Assembly (NCBI RefSeq): GCF_001375595.1
Contig: NZ_CVJQ01000001.1
Coordinates: 1,798,001-1,862,000, forward strand
Length of the DNA: 64,000 nt
Reading direction: 5' to 3'
Source: Phenylobacterium immobile (ATCC 35973)
Lineage (GTDB): Bacteria; Pseudomonadota; Alphaproteobacteria; Caulobacterales; Caulobacteraceae
Part shown: positions 36,844 to 45,827 of the stretch, one piece after another
How positions within the stretch are numbered: position 1 is the first letter of the stretch
Layout: each line of letters starts with the position of its first letter
Notes under the pieces: generated by a model
Databases searched by the model: none
The model's input: the letters and a program-made list of their open reading frames with translations, nothing else
Told to the model about the DNA's origin: nothing
Program-made: the position numbers and the translations under genes

Positions 36844-37479
36844 ATGAATTTGAATCGCCTGACGACCTTCACCACGGCTGCGGCTTTCGTCGCGGTCCTG
36901 GCCGCGCCGCACATGGCCGCCGCGCAAACTACGACTCCTGCGAGTCCGGCCGCCACGTCCGCTGCGCCGGCCACGACGACTGCGTCCCCCAGCGTGGTCG
37001 CCAAGGGCGATATCGTCGAGACCCTGAAAGCCTCCGGGCAATTCACCATGCTTCTGAAGGCCACCGACGCGACCAACCTGACCGCGGTGCTGAAGAACAA
37101 CCAGGGCCTGACCCTTTTCGCGCCCACGGACGCGGCCTTCGCCGCCGTCCCCCAGGCGCAGATGACGGCGATGATGGCCGACAAGGCCGGCCTGCAGAAG
37201 GCGGTCATGCATCACCTGATCAACGCCAAGGTGGATTCCTCCAAGATCAAAGGCGCCAAGGGCCCGGTGCCGAGCGTGGCCGGCGACAAGATCGAGCTCG
37301 ACGGTTCGACCGACGTTCTGAAGGCCGATAACGCAACGATCATCCAGGCCGACGTGACCCCGACGAACGGCGTCATTCACGTGGTCGACGCGATCTTGAC
37401 ACCCGGCGCCGCGACCGCCGTGGCGCCGGCGACTGAAGAGCCCGCCGCCGCGACAGCCGCGACCGCGCCGGCCCAGTAA
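36844..37479 (+). CDS. Secreted fasciclin (FAS1)-domain protein
   Basis: A 211-residue exported protein. The signal peptide is about residues 1-28 (ending HMAAAQ). A Thr/Ala/Pro-rich linker follows, then one FAS1 domain (about residues 55-190). FAS1 hallmarks are FTMLLKATDATNLTAVL, the H1 motif LTLFAPTDAAFAAVP and the H2 motif TPTNGVIHVVDAIL. FAS1 domains mediate adhesion or bind other surface polymers. An alanine/threonine/proline tail closes the protein. AGGA precedes the ATG. The next gene encodes another short secreted protein of similar composition. Confidence 0.92.
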   Translation: MNLNRLTTFTTAAAFVAVLAAPHMAAAQTTTPASPAATSAAPATTTASPSVVAKGDIVETLKASGQFTMLLKATDATNLTAVLKNNQGLTLFAPTDAAFAAVPQAQMTAMMADKAGLQKAVMHHLINAKVDSSKIKGAKGPVPSVAGDKIELDGSTDVLKADNATIIQADVTPTNGVIHVVDAILTPGAATAVAPATEEPAAATAATAPAQ

Positions 37480-37598
37480 AGCGAGCCGGCGACAACACGG
37501 TATAGAGACGACCCGGTAGACGGGCGGCGTCACGAGATGGAGCCAATTTGCAATTGGGGCGCTTTCGCAAGTCGAAGCTTTAGAAAGGACCCAACATT

Positions 37599-38039
37599 AT
37601 GAAGCTCAATCTGTTGATGACCGCCGCGTCTGCTGCAGTTCTGATCGGCGGCGCGGCGATGGCCCAGAACGCCGCCCCCCCGGCGGCCTCGACGACTGCG
37701 ACTCCCGCAACTGCCGGCGTGGTGAATCCGTCGGAGGGTCCAGGCTCCACCGCGCCGTCGGGCGCCCCGTCCGACGCGACCATGAGCCCTTCGGAGCCGG
37801 CGGCTGAGGCCACCCCCGATGTTTCCGCGACCCAACCGGCGACCATGCCGGCCGCAACCCCGGGGACGGACGCCTCGACAGGCTTGACCAGCGACGCCTC
37901 GACCACTGCCTCGGCGGGCGGCGCGACGGTCACCACCACGATGACCGCCAACCAGCCGGTGGCCGATACGGCGGAAACCCGCGCGAAGTACCCGCCGATG
38001 TCGCGGGCCGGAAAGCGCACCCAGGCCGCTGGCAACTAA
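37599..38039 (+). CDS. Secreted Ala/Thr/Pro-rich low-complexity protein
   Basis: A 146-residue protein with a clear signal peptide (MKLNLLMTAASAAVLIGGAA then MAQ) followed by a low-complexity Ala/Thr/Ser/Pro/Gly chain and no predicted globular domain. Only the last about 20 residues (ETRAKYPPMSRAGKRTQAAG) look ordered and basic; I believe a similar ending recurs in other Caulobacterales secreted proteins, but cannot confirm it. It could be an extended periplasmic or surface linker protein. It shares the signal-peptide style of the fasciclin gene 119 bases upstream. A strong terminator follows. Function unknown. Confidence 0.75.
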   Translation: MKLNLLMTAASAAVLIGGAAMAQNAAPPAASTTATPATAGVVNPSEGPGSTAPSGAPSDATMSPSEPAAEATPDVSATQPATMPAATPGTDASTGLTSDASTTASAGGATVTTTMTANQPVADTAETRAKYPPMSRAGKRTQAAGN

Positions 38040-38086
38040 GCTGAGAAACTAAGCCATAAGGGCCGCTTGCAGCGGCTTGAAGGGAA

Positions 38087-38119
38087 AGTCGGCGGGCCCT
38101 ATGGTCCGCCGGCTTTTTT
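38087..38119 (+). terminator. Strong rho-independent terminator before glyQ
   Basis: A 12-bp stem with two G-U pairs (38087-38098 with 38103-38114, loop CTAT) runs directly into a T-run at 38114-38119. It ends the transcript of the secreted protein gene and leaves only about 30 bases before glyQ. Confidence 0.9.
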
Positions 38120-38149
38120 ACTGCCCTGGCGCGGCCTTCACCCCTTCCG

Positions 38150-39052
38150 ATGATGTCTGACAAGCCGCTCTCGTTTCAGGGCCTGATCCTGACCCTTCAC
38201 GATTACTGGAGCCGCCAGGGGTGCGCGATTCTGCAGCCCTATGACGTCGAGGTGGGCGCCGGCACTCTGTCGCCGATGACCGCGTTGCGGACCCTTGGGC
38301 CGAAGCCCTGGAAGGTCGCCTACGTGCAGCCTTCGCGCCGTCCGGCTGATGGTCGCTATGGCGAAAATCCCAACCGCCTGCACCAACACCACCAGTATCA
38401 GGTGATCCTGAAGCCAAATCCCGCCGACCTGCAGGAGCTTTATCTTGGCTCGCTCGAGGCGATCGGCATCGATCCGGCTGTGCACGACATCCGGTTTGTC
38501 GAGGATGACTGGGAGAACCCGACCGTGGGCGCCTGGGGCCTGGGCTGGGAAGTCTGGTGCGACGGTATGGAAATCACACAGTTCACCTACTTCCAGCAGG
38601 TGGGCGGCCTGGATGTGTTTCCCGTTGCCGGCGAGCTGACCTATGGGCTGGAGCGGTTGAGCCTCTACCTGCAGGATGTCGACAACGTCTACGACCTGCA
38701 GTTCAACGACGAGTTCAAGTACGGCGACATCTATCTGGCGAACGAGCAGCAATTCTCCGCCTATGAGCTGGAGGTGGCCGATATCGATACGGCCAAGCGC
38801 CACTTCGAGGATATGGAGGCCCAGGTGCGGCGGATCCTGGCGGCGCGTGGACGCCAGGGCCAGCCGCTAGCTTTGCCAGCCTACGACCACGTGCTGAAGG
38901 CGAGCCACCTGTTCAACATCATGGACGCCCGCGGCGCGATCGCGGTCGCCGAGCGGCAGAGCTACATCGGCCGCATCCGCGACCTTTGCAAAGCCTGCGC
39001 GGAGGCCTGGGTGGGCGAGCAGGGCTCCAATTCCCAAGGCGAGGCGGCGTAG
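38150..39052 (+). CDS. glyQ: Glycyl-tRNA synthetase alpha subunit
   Basis: A 300-residue catalytic subunit of the tetrameric class II glycyl-tRNA synthetase. It contains the class II signature region ([35 protein letters not shown]) and the conserved [16 protein letters not shown] second ATG lies one codon later, at 38153. The beta subunit gene starts five bases after its stop. The gene starts only about 30 bases after a strong terminator, so its promoter must overlap the end of the upstream transcription unit. Confidence 0.97.
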   Translation: MMSDKPLSFQGLILTLHDYWSRQGCAILQPYDVEVGAGTLSPMTALRTLGPKPWKVAYVQPSRRPADGRYGENPNRLHQHHQYQVILKPNPADLQELYLGSLEAIGIDPAVHDIRFVEDDWENPTVGAWGLGWEVWCDGMEITQFTYFQQVGGLDVFPVAGELTYGLERLSLYLQDVDNVYDLQFNDEFKYGDIYLANEQQFSAYELEVADIDTAKRHFEDMEAQVRRILAARGRQGQPLALPAYDHVLKASHLFNIMDARGAIAVAERQSYIGRIRDLCKACAEAWVGEQGSNSQGEAA

Positions 39053-39057
39053 AGACC

Positions 39058-41067
39058 ATGCCGCAGCTGTTGATCGAACTCCTCTGCGAGGAAATTCCCG
39101 CGCGCATGCAGGCCAATGCGGCGCGCGATTTCGAGCGCCTGATGCGCGAGCGTCTGGCCGACGAGGGCCTGCTGCCCGAGGCGATGAAGGCGTTCGCCGG
39201 CCCCAGGCGCCTGACGCTCGTGGCCGAGGGCCTGCCGGCCGTGCAGCCCGATCGTCATGAGGACCGCAAGGGTCCGCGCGTCGGCGCGCCCGACGCGGCG
39301 ATGGACGGCTTCCTGCGCTCGACGGGCTTGACCCGTGAGCAGTTGGTCGAACGCGACGGTGTCTGGTTCGCTCATTTGCACAGGGCTGGCCGGCCTGTGC
39401 CGGCGATCGCCGCCGAGGCGTTGGACTCCGTCATCCGCGGCTTTCCGTGGCCGAAGTCGATGATCTCGGGGACCAGCAAGCTGCGCTGGGTGCGGCCGCT
39501 GAAGCGGATCCTGTTCCTGTTCGACGGCGAGGTCGTTCCCTTTGAGGTCGAGGATATCGCCAGCGGCGACCTGACGATCGGCCACAGGTTCATGGGATCG
39601 CGCCAAGTGCTGAAGGTCCGCGACTTCGACAGCTACCAGGATGCGCTCGCCGCCAACTTCGTGGTGCTCGATCCTGAGGAGCGCAAGGAGCGGATCATGG
39701 ACGCCGCGCGAACCATCTGCTTCGCGCGTAATCTCGAGCTGGTCGAGGACGACGGCCTGCTGGACGAGGTGGCGGGCCTGGCCGAATGGCCGACGCCGGT
39801 GATGGGCGACATGGATCCGGATTTCCTGGATCTGCCGCCGGAAGTGATCCGCACGTCGATGCGGGTGCACCAGCGTTACTTCGCGGTGCGCGATCCACGC
39901 TCGGGCTTTCTCGCGCCGCACTTCATCACGGTCGCCAACATCGAGGCGACGGACGGCGGAACGACCATTGCGCGCGGCAACGCCAAGGTGCTGTCGGCCA
40001 GGCTCTCGGATGCGCGCTTTTTTTGGAACGAGGATCTACGGGTGCGCCTGGCGGATCGCGCCGCCAAGCTGAAGGGTGTGACCTTCCACGCCAAGCTCGG
40101 GACGATGCACGACCGGGTCGAGCGGATCGTCGCCCTGACAGAACGCTTGGCGCCGTTCGTCCGTGACGACGAGGAGACCCTTGTCCACGCGGCCACCGCC
40201 GCGCGGCTGGCCAAGGCCGATCTTGTCAGCGGCATGGTCGGGGAATTCCCCGAGCTCCAGGGCGTCATGGGCGCCTATTATGCGGAGAAGGAAGGCCAGG
40301 ACCCGGAGGTCGTGGACGCCATCCGTCATCACTATCGCCCGCAGGGGCCGGCCGATTCGACACCGGTGCAAAGCGCCGCGGCGACCGTCGCCCTGGCCGA
40401 CAAGCTGGACACGCTCGTCAGCTTCTTCAGCATCAACGAGAAGCCGACTGGCTCCAAGGATCCCTACGCCCTGCGCCGCTCAGCGCTGGGGGTCATTCGG
40501 ATCCTGCTCGATACACGTACGCGCCTGCCGCTGGGACAGTTCGTTTCTGAGGAACTGGTGGCCTTCCTTGGCGATCGACTGAAGGTGCTGCTGCGCGACC
40601 AGGGCCAGAAGCCGGATCTGGTGGATGCAGTGTTCGCCCTCGGCGATGACGACCTGGTGCGGGTGGTCGCAAAGGTGGGCGCGCTCGAAAAATTCGTCGG
40701 ATCGGACGACGGCGCCAATCTTCTGGCCGGATTCAAGCGCGCGGTGAACATCCTGCGGGCCGAAGAGAAAAAGGGCGCTTTGCCGCACGGCGCTCCGGTC
40801 GACATGGCGGGTGCTCCTGGGGAAGAGACTTCTCTGATCAATGCGTTGGGGCATGTGGAGATCGAACTGGACAAGGCGCTGGAGAGGGAGGACTACGCCT
40901 CCGCCATGGCCGTCCTATCGACGCTGCGCGCGCCCGTGGACGCCTTTTTCGACAAGGTGCTAGTGAATTCCGAGGTCGCCGCCGAACGGGAAAACCGGTT
41001 GCGGCTTCTGCTGCAAGTCCGCGACGCGATGAAACGTGTGGCGGACTTCGGCCAGGTGGTAAGTTGA
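39058..41067 (+). CDS. glyS: Glycyl-tRNA synthetase beta subunit
   Basis: A 669-residue beta subunit that binds tRNA-Gly and completes the alpha2-beta2 enzyme. The start MPQLLIELLCEEIPARMQA and the HD-like segment around ETLVHAATAARLAKADLVSGMVGEFPELQG are standard, as is the C-terminal anticodon-binding (DALR-type) region. The ATG at 39058 is used because it begins the conserved MPxLLxELxxEE. It is followed 32 bases later by ppdK, which may be cotranscribed. Confidence 0.97.
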   Translation: MPQLLIELLCEEIPARMQANAARDFERLMRERLADEGLLPEAMKAFAGPRRLTLVAEGLPAVQPDRHEDRKGPRVGAPDAAMDGFLRSTGLTREQLVERDGVWFAHLHRAGRPVPAIAAEALDSVIRGFPWPKSMISGTSKLRWVRPLKRILFLFDGEVVPFEVEDIASGDLTIGHRFMGSRQVLKVRDFDSYQDALAANFVVLDPEERKERIMDAARTICFARNLELVEDDGLLDEVAGLAEWPTPVMGDMDPDFLDLPPEVIRTSMRVHQRYFAVRDPRSGFLAPHFITVANIEATDGGTTIARGNAKVLSARLSDARFFWNEDLRVRLADRAAKLKGVTFHAKLGTMHDRVERIVALTERLAPFVRDDEETLVHAATAARLAKADLVSGMVGEFPELQGVMGAYYAEKEGQDPEVVDAIRHHYRPQGPADSTPVQSAAATVALADKLDTLVSFFSINEKPTGSKDPYALRRSALGVIRILLDTRTRLPLGQFVSEELVAFLGDRLKVLLRDQGQKPDLVDAVFALGDDDLVRVVAKVGALEKFVGSDDGANLLAGFKRAVNILRAEEKKGALPHGAPVDMAGAPGEETSLINALGHVEIELDKALEREDYASAMAVLSTLRAPVDAFFDKVLVNSEVAAERENRLRLLLQVRDAMKRVADFGQVVS

Positions 41068-41099
41068 TTTTCAGGGCTTAGGCTGAAGGGGGACGCGGT

Positions 41100-43793
41100 A
41101 TGGCCGACACTATGGTCGATACTCGGTGGGTCTATGCGTTCGGAGGAGGCGGCGCTGACGGCGACGCTTCCATGAAGAACTTGCTGGGCGGCAAGGGGGC
41201 GAATCTCGCTGAGATGTCGTCGCTGGGCCTGCCGGTGCCGCCAGGGTTTACGATCACCACGGAAGCCTGCGTCCACTACTATTCCAACGCCCAGGTCTAT
41301 CCGGCGTCGCTGGACGGCCAGGTTGAAGCAGGCCTCAGGCGCGTTGAGGAGCTGACGGGCAAGACCTTCGGCGACGCCGCCAACCCGTTGCTGGTGTCGG
41401 TGCGCTCGGGCGCGCGCGCCTCGATGCCGGGCATGATGGATACGGTGCTGAACCTGGGCCTCAATGACCAGACGGTCGAGGGCCTGGCGGCGCTGGCCGG
41501 CGACCGCCGGTTCGCCTTCGATTCCTATCGCCGCTTCATTCAGATGTACTCGAATGTCGTGCTGGGCCTGGACCATCACATGTTCGAGGAAATTCTCGAC
41601 GAGCATAAGGACCGCCTCGATGTCACCGTCGACACAGCGCTGACCGCCGAAGGCTGGGAAGCTGTCGTCGGCGACTACAAGAAGGCCGTCGAACGCGAGC
41701 TCGGCCATCCCTTCCCGCAGGACCCGCAAGCCCAGCTGTGGGGCGCGATCAGCGCGGTGTTCGCCAGCTGGATGAACGATCGGGCGAAGTTCTATCGCCG
41801 TATGCACGACATCCCGGAAAGCTGGGGCACGGCCGTCAACGTCCAGTCGATGGTGTTCGGCAATATGGGCGAGACCTCGGCTACGGGCGTCGCTTTCACC
41901 CGTAACCCGTCCACTGGCCAGAACCGCCTTTACGGCGAGTTCCTGATCAACGCCCAGGGCGAGGACGTCGTCGCCGGCATCCGCACGCCGCAGGCGCTGA
42001 CGCAGATCGCCCGCGAGGAGATGGGCGACAAGAACCCGTCCATGGAAGAGGCCCTTCCGGAAGTGTTCACCCAGTTCAAGGGCGTCGTCGAGAAGCTGGA
42101 GTCGCACTATAGCGACATGCAGGACATCGAGTTCACGGTCGAACGCGGCCGGCTCTATATGCTGCAGACGCGCAACGGCAAGCGCACCGCCAAGGCGGCG
42201 CTGAAGATCGCCGTCGACCTGGCCAATGAAGGCGTCATCACCCACAAAGAAGCGGTGATGCGCGTCGAGCCGGCGTCGCTCGATCAGCTGCTGCACCCGA
42301 CGATCGACCCGAAGAGTCCGCGCAATGTGATCGCCGCCGGCTTGCCCGCCTCGCCTGGCGCAGCCACCGGCAAGGTGGTGTTCACCGCCGAGGACGCCGA
42401 ACACCAGGGCGCTGCGGGCGAATCCGTCATTCTGGTGCGCGAGGAGACCTCGCCCGAGGACATCCGCGGCATGGACGCCGCCCGCGGCATCGTCACCGCC
42501 CGCGGCGGCATGACCAGCCACGCCGCCGTGGTGGCGCGCGGCATGGGACGGCCTTGCGTCTCTGGGGCCGGCGAGATCCGCATCGACCATAAGGCCGAGG
42601 TGTTCGTCACGCGCGGCCAGACCATCAAGGCGGGCGACATCATTACCATCGACGGCTCGACCGGCGAGGTGTTGCTGGGCGCAGCCAAGATGGTTGAGCC
42701 GGAACTGTCGGGCGATTTCGCCACCCTGATGGGCTGGGCCGACGAATCGCGCCGCCTGAAGGTTCGCGCCAATGCCGAGACCGCGGTCGACGCGCGCACG
42801 GCCCGCCAGTTCGGCGCCGAGGGCATTGGCCTTTGCCGCACCGAGCACATGTTCTTCGACCCGGACCGCATCGCCGCTGTGCGCGAAATGATCCTGGCCG
42901 ACGACGAGGCCGGGCGTAGATTGGCGCTGGCCAAGATTCTGCCGATGCAACGGCAGGATTTCGTCGAGCTGTTCGGGATCATGGAAGGCCTGCCGGTCAC
43001 CATCCGCTTGCTCGACCCGCCGCTGCATGAGTTCCTGCCGCACACGGAAGAAGAAGTGGCCGCTGTCGCCGCCGCCACCGGCCTCGACGCTGACAAGCTG
43101 CTCAACCGGGCGCGCGAGATGCACGAGGTGAACCCGATGCTGGGCCACCGCGGTTGCCGCCTGGGCGTATCCTATCCGGAAATCTACGAAATGCAGGTCC
43201 AGGCCATCATAGAGGCCGCCTGTGAAGTCGCGGCGTCGGGCCGGCCCGCGCCGATCCCTGAGATCATGCATCCGCTGGTCGCCAAGGGCGAGGAGATGAA
43301 GTTCCTCCGCGAGCTCACCGACCGCACGGCCAAGGCCGTCATCGCCGAGAAGGGCTGTGAGATCGAATATATGGTCGGCACCATGGTGGAGCTGCCCCGC
43401 GCGGCCCTGCGCGCCGCCGACCTGGCCGAGAACGCCGAGTTCTTCTCCTTCGGCACCAACGACCTGACGCAAACAACCTTCGGCATCAGCCGTGACGACT
43501 CCGGCCGCTTCCTGAACGCCTATATCGACAAGGGCATCTTCGAAAAGGATCCCTTCGTCACCCTCGACCAGGAAGGCGTCGGCGACCTGATCCGCATCGC
43601 CGCCGAGCGGGGCCGTTCGGTGCGACCGAACGTCAAGCTCGGCATCTGCGGCGAACACGGCGGCGACCCGGCTTCGATCACCTTCTGCGAGAGCGTCGGG
43701 TTGGACTATGTGTCCTGCTCGGCCTACCGGGTGCCGATCGCGCGTCTGGCCGCCGCCCAGGCCGCCATCGGCGTTATGGAGAAGGATCGCTAA
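41100..43793 (+). CDS. ppdK: Pyruvate, phosphate dikinase
   Basis: An 897-residue enzyme that interconverts pyruvate, ATP and phosphate with phosphoenolpyruvate, AMP and diphosphate. The N-terminal ATP-grasp region has LLGGKGANLAEMSSLGLPVP. The swinging phosphohistidine domain has GGMTSHAAVVARGMGRPCV with His474 as the phosphorylated residue. The C-terminal PEP-binding barrel has FGTNDLTQTTFG and the catalytic-loop Cys850 in CGEHGGDP. It allows gluconeogenesis or reversible glycolysis. It is convergent with nothing; a strong hairpin follows. Phosphorylation by a PDRP regulator is possible but not shown here. Confidence 0.97.
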   Translation: MADTMVDTRWVYAFGGGGADGDASMKNLLGGKGANLAEMSSLGLPVPPGFTITTEACVHYYSNAQVYPASLDGQVEAGLRRVEELTGKTFGDAANPLLVSVRSGARASMPGMMDTVLNLGLNDQTVEGLAALAGDRRFAFDSYRRFIQMYSNVVLGLDHHMFEEILDEHKDRLDVTVDTALTAEGWEAVVGDYKKAVERELGHPFPQDPQAQLWGAISAVFASWMNDRAKFYRRMHDIPESWGTAVNVQSMVFGNMGETSATGVAFTRNPSTGQNRLYGEFLINAQGEDVVAGIRTPQALTQIAREEMGDKNPSMEEALPEVFTQFKGVVEKLESHYSDMQDIEFTVERGRLYMLQTRNGKRTAKAALKIAVDLANEGVITHKEAVMRVEPASLDQLLHPTIDPKSPRNVIAAGLPASPGAATGKVVFTAEDAEHQGAAGESVILVREETSPEDIRGMDAARGIVTARGGMTSHAAVVARGMGRPCVSGAGEIRIDHKAEVFVTRGQTIKAGDIITIDGSTGEVLLGAAKMVEPELSGDFATLMGWADESRRLKVRANAETAVDARTARQFGAEGIGLCRTEHMFFDPDRIAAVREMILADDEAGRRLALAKILPMQRQDFVELFGIMEGLPVTIRLLDPPLHEFLPHTEEEVAAVAAATGLDADKLLNRAREMHEVNPMLGHRGCRLGVSYPEIYEMQVQAIIEAACEVAASGRPAPIPEIMHPLVAKGEEMKFLRELTDRTAKAVIAEKGCEIEYMVGTMVELPRAALRAADLAENAEFFSFGTNDLTQTTFGISRDDSGRFLNAYIDKGIFEKDPFVTLDQEGVGDLIRIAAERGRSVRPNVKLGICGEHGGDPASITFCESVGLDYVSCSAYRVPIARLAAAQAAIGVMEKDR

Positions 43794-43821
43794 GCGACGT
43801 CCGCAGCTTTCAAGCGCTTGC

Positions 43822-43855
43822 AACGCCGGTTCGTGGGTATCCACGGACCGGCGTT
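43822..43855 (+). terminator. Hairpin downstream of ppdK
   Basis: A long stem: AACGCCGGT (43822-43830) pairs with ACCGGCGTT (43847-43855), and an inner CGTGG/CCACG extension closes on the loop GTAT. It is followed by CTCGTGTTTG, a weak T-rich tail. It begins 29 bases past the stop. Confidence 0.75.
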
Positions 43856-43997
43856 CTCGTGTTTGACGCTGTTGCGCAAAAACCACATTCGTCCGTGGTC
43901 TGATCAGCGCCGCTGAACGGACTCCAAGAGGCCGCGTTTCAAGCCGAACCCGGGGCACGGGTTGGCGGCTGTTCGTAGGTAGTTGGAGTTTGAGAAC

Positions 43998-44540
43998 ATG
44001 AATAAGCTTATCGCCGCCGCATCCGTCGCCGCCCTGGCGATGGCCGTCCCTGTGCTGGCGCAGGCCCAGAGCACCGAACTGACCGGCCTCTATGGCAGCC
44101 TGGGCTATGGCCACACCAACGCCGCCGGCAGCGTCGACGTCGGCGCGATCCAGGGCCGGCTCGGCTATCGCGCCAATCCCTACCTCGGTCTCGAAGGCGA
44201 GCTCGGCTACGGGATCAATGGCGACAAGGTCTCGGTTGGCGCCACCGATGTGCGGATCAAGCAGCGCGGCGAGGCGGCCGCCTATGGCGTCGGCTTCCTG
44301 CCCATCGGGCCGCAGTTCGACCTGACGGCACGCATCGGCTACGGCACGACAAAGTTCAAGGCGTCGGCCGCGGGTGTCGGCGTCACCGGCTCGCAGGACA
44401 GCTGGAACTACGGGGTCGGCGGCCAATATCGCTTTGACGGGGTGAACGGAATCCGCGCCGATTTCACCCGCAAGGATTTCACCGGATCCAACACCGGCCA
44501 CGCCGATGTCTATTCGGTGGGATACGTCCGCCGCTTCTAA
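43998..44540 (+). CDS. Small outer-membrane beta-barrel protein
   Basis: A 180-residue exported protein. The signal peptide is about residues 1-23 (ending VLAQAQ). The mature part alternates polar and hydrophobic residues as in an eight-stranded barrel of the OmpA/OmpX or opacity-protein type: LYGSLGYGHTN, AIQGRLGYRANPYLGLEGEL, FDLTARIGYGTTKF, DSWNYGVGGQYRFDGVNGI, and the last strand HADVYSVGYVRRF, which ends in Phe as required for BAM recognition. The ATG at 43998 is preferred over an in-frame start at 43983. The role (adhesion, stability or transport) is unknown. Confidence 0.87.
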   Translation: MNKLIAAASVAALAMAVPVLAQAQSTELTGLYGSLGYGHTNAAGSVDVGAIQGRLGYRANPYLGLEGELGYGINGDKVSVGATDVRIKQRGEAAAYGVGFLPIGPQFDLTARIGYGTTKFKASAAGVGVTGSQDSWNYGVGGQYRFDGVNGIRADFTRKDFTGSNTGHADVYSVGYVRRF

Positions 44541-44564
44541 GACCCGGCGAACGTGACTGGAGAG

Positions 44565-44599
44565 AGGCCGGCGGCGCGGTGCGCGACGCCGGCCTTTTT
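44565..44599 (+). terminator. Terminator after the beta-barrel gene
   Basis: Stem AGGCCGGCG (44565-44573) with CGCCGGCCT (44587-44595), with an inner GCGC/GCGC pairing, followed by T44595-44599. It ends the rightward transcript five bases before the stop of the convergent NTF2-like gene. Confidence 0.85.
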
Positions 44600-44603
44600 C
44601 GTT

Positions 44604-44996
44604 TCAGCCCAGGGTGACGTAGAGCTCGCCCTCGATGGTCCATTGGCCGACGGCCTTGCGCCAGACCGCTGTGTAGGGGCCTGAGGCGTAGGTGATGAGC
44701 GCGCCGGCGAGCTTCATCTGGGCGATCCAGCGGCCGTGCTCGACCGCGCGTTCGCCGTCGGCGCCGAGTTCGATCGAGTCAGGCGTGCGGACGTAGGCCA
44801 CGAAGTCGGGATCGCGGAACTGGCCGGCGAAAGCGTCGATCATGGCGTCGGCGCCGACGATCAGCGCGCCGTCGCCGACGATCAGTTTCACGTCAGGGGC
44901 GAAGAACGGCCGCAGGCGCGCGGCGTCCTTGGCGGCGATCAACTTGTTGGTCAGCCGTCGGCGGGCGCGGATGGCGTCGTCCGGCGCGGTCGACAT
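44604..44996 (-). CDS. NTF2-like (SnoaL/DUF4440-type) protein
   Basis: A 130-residue single-domain protein of the NTF2-like fold: an N-terminal helix RRRLTNKLIAAKDAARLRPF, then FFAPDVKLIVGDGALIVGAD, and later strands ERAVEHGRWIAQMKLAG and YTAVWRKAVGQWTIEGELY. Such folds act as small enzymes (isomerases, cyclases) or binding domains; the catalytic residues are not diagnostic here. It follows an alpha/beta hydrolase gene by only three bases on the same strand, so the two form an operon and could act on one substrate. Function unknown. Confidence 0.82.
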   Translation of the reverse strand: MSTAPDDAIRARRRLTNKLIAAKDAARLRPFFAPDVKLIVGDGALIVGADAMIDAFAGQFRDPDFVAYVRTPDSIELGADGERAVEHGRWIAQMKLAGALITYASGPYTAVWRKAVGQWTIEGELYVTLG

Positions 44997-44999
44997 GGT

Positions 45000-45650
45000 T
45001 TAGGCCGGATCGGCTTCCAGGCGCTTGTCGAGATAATCACCAACGCTGCGCTCGACCGAGGGCAGGTGCTCAGTCCAGAAGTGGTTGGCGCCTTCGACCA
45101 CCTCATAGTCGATGACGATGCCCTTCTGGGTGCGCAGCTTGGATACGACGCGTTCGACCTCGACCGGCGGGACGACGGTGTCGGCGGAGCCATGCAGGAT
45201 CAGGCCCGAAGCGGGGCAGGGGGCCAGGAAGCTGAAGTCATAGGCGTTGGTCGGCGGCGAGACCGAGATGAAACCATCGGTTTCCGGCCGGCGCATCAGG
45301 AGTTGCATGCCCACCCAGGCGCCGAAGGAGTATCCGGCGACCCAGCACTGGGAGGCCGCGGGATTGGTGCTCTGCAGCCAGTCCAGGGCCGTAGCCGCGT
45401 CCGCCAATTCGCCGATGCCGCTGTCAAACTCGCCCTGGCTGCGGCCGACGCCGCGGAAGTTGAAACGCAGGACCGAGAAGCCGCGCTTCATGAACAGGTG
45501 GTAGAGCTGCACCGCGACCGGGTTGTTCATCTGGCCGCCGGCCCGCGGGTGCGGATGCAGGATCAGCGCCACGGGCGCCGTCTCCGACTTGCCCTGGGTG
45601 TAACGGCCTTCAATCCGTCCGGCCGCGCCGGTCAGAACGACTTCAGGCAT
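45000..45650 (-). CDS. Alpha/beta hydrolase (dienelactone hydrolase/YuxL-type)
   Basis: A 216-residue alpha/beta hydrolase. The segment APVALILHPHPRAGGQMNN is followed by VLRFNFRGVGRSQGEFDSG, the nucleophile elbow GYSFGAW (Ser), the acid in HGSADTVVPP (Asp) and the base in EGANHFW (His). Small soluble hydrolases with the HPHPxxGGxMxN motif are common in proteobacteria and lack a known substrate. The ATG at 45650 with AGAGG upstream is preferred; the frame stays open to 45785, where it would run over the iscR promoter region. It is the first gene of an operon with the NTF2-like gene. Confidence 0.9.
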   Translation of the reverse strand: MPEVVLTGAAGRIEGRYTQGKSETAPVALILHPHPRAGGQMNNPVAVQLYHLFMKRGFSVLRFNFRGVGRSQGEFDSGIGELADAATALDWLQSTNPAASQCWVAGYSFGAWVGMQLLMRRPETDGFISVSPPTNAYDFSFLAPCPASGLILHGSADTVVPPVEVERVVSKLRTQKGIVIDYEVVEGANHFWTEHLPSVERSVGDYLDKRLEADPA

Positions 45651-45694
45651 ACCTACCTCTTGCAGGGCCCGCGAGCTGTCCCGGGGGCTGTGGA

Positions 45695-45719
45695 ATACTT
45701 GACTAAAGCACTCGGGCTT
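45695..45719 (+). promoter_or_regulatory. IscR-type operator upstream of iscR-suf operon
   Basis: A 25-base site begins ATACTTGACTAAA and ends GCACTCGGGCTT. Compared by eye with the E. coli type 1 IscR consensus (ATA-SYYGACT-core-AGTC-type symmetry) it agrees at about 21 of 25 positions. It overlaps a TTGACT element (45699-45704) that could be the promoter -35, with TTAAGT at 45721-45726 as a weak -10. Position about 110 bases before iscR fits autoregulated repression of the suf operon by cluster-loaded IscR. Confidence 0.7.
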
Positions 45720-45827
45720 CTTAAGTCCGGCCCTTCGGTACGGAACCGGCTTGAAGCCTCCGCGCAAGGCGGCGGCTTGTAGCACAGGCCGCGCCCAATG
45801 CGCGCGAAAACTGCAGCAGGTCCAGTC

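Noticed and set aside
40893-44501. Minus-strand ORF of 1202 residues
   Set aside because: It lies opposite glyS, ppdK and the beta-barrel gene, is Arg/His/Gly-rich without domains, and arises from GC-rich codon usage on the other strand.
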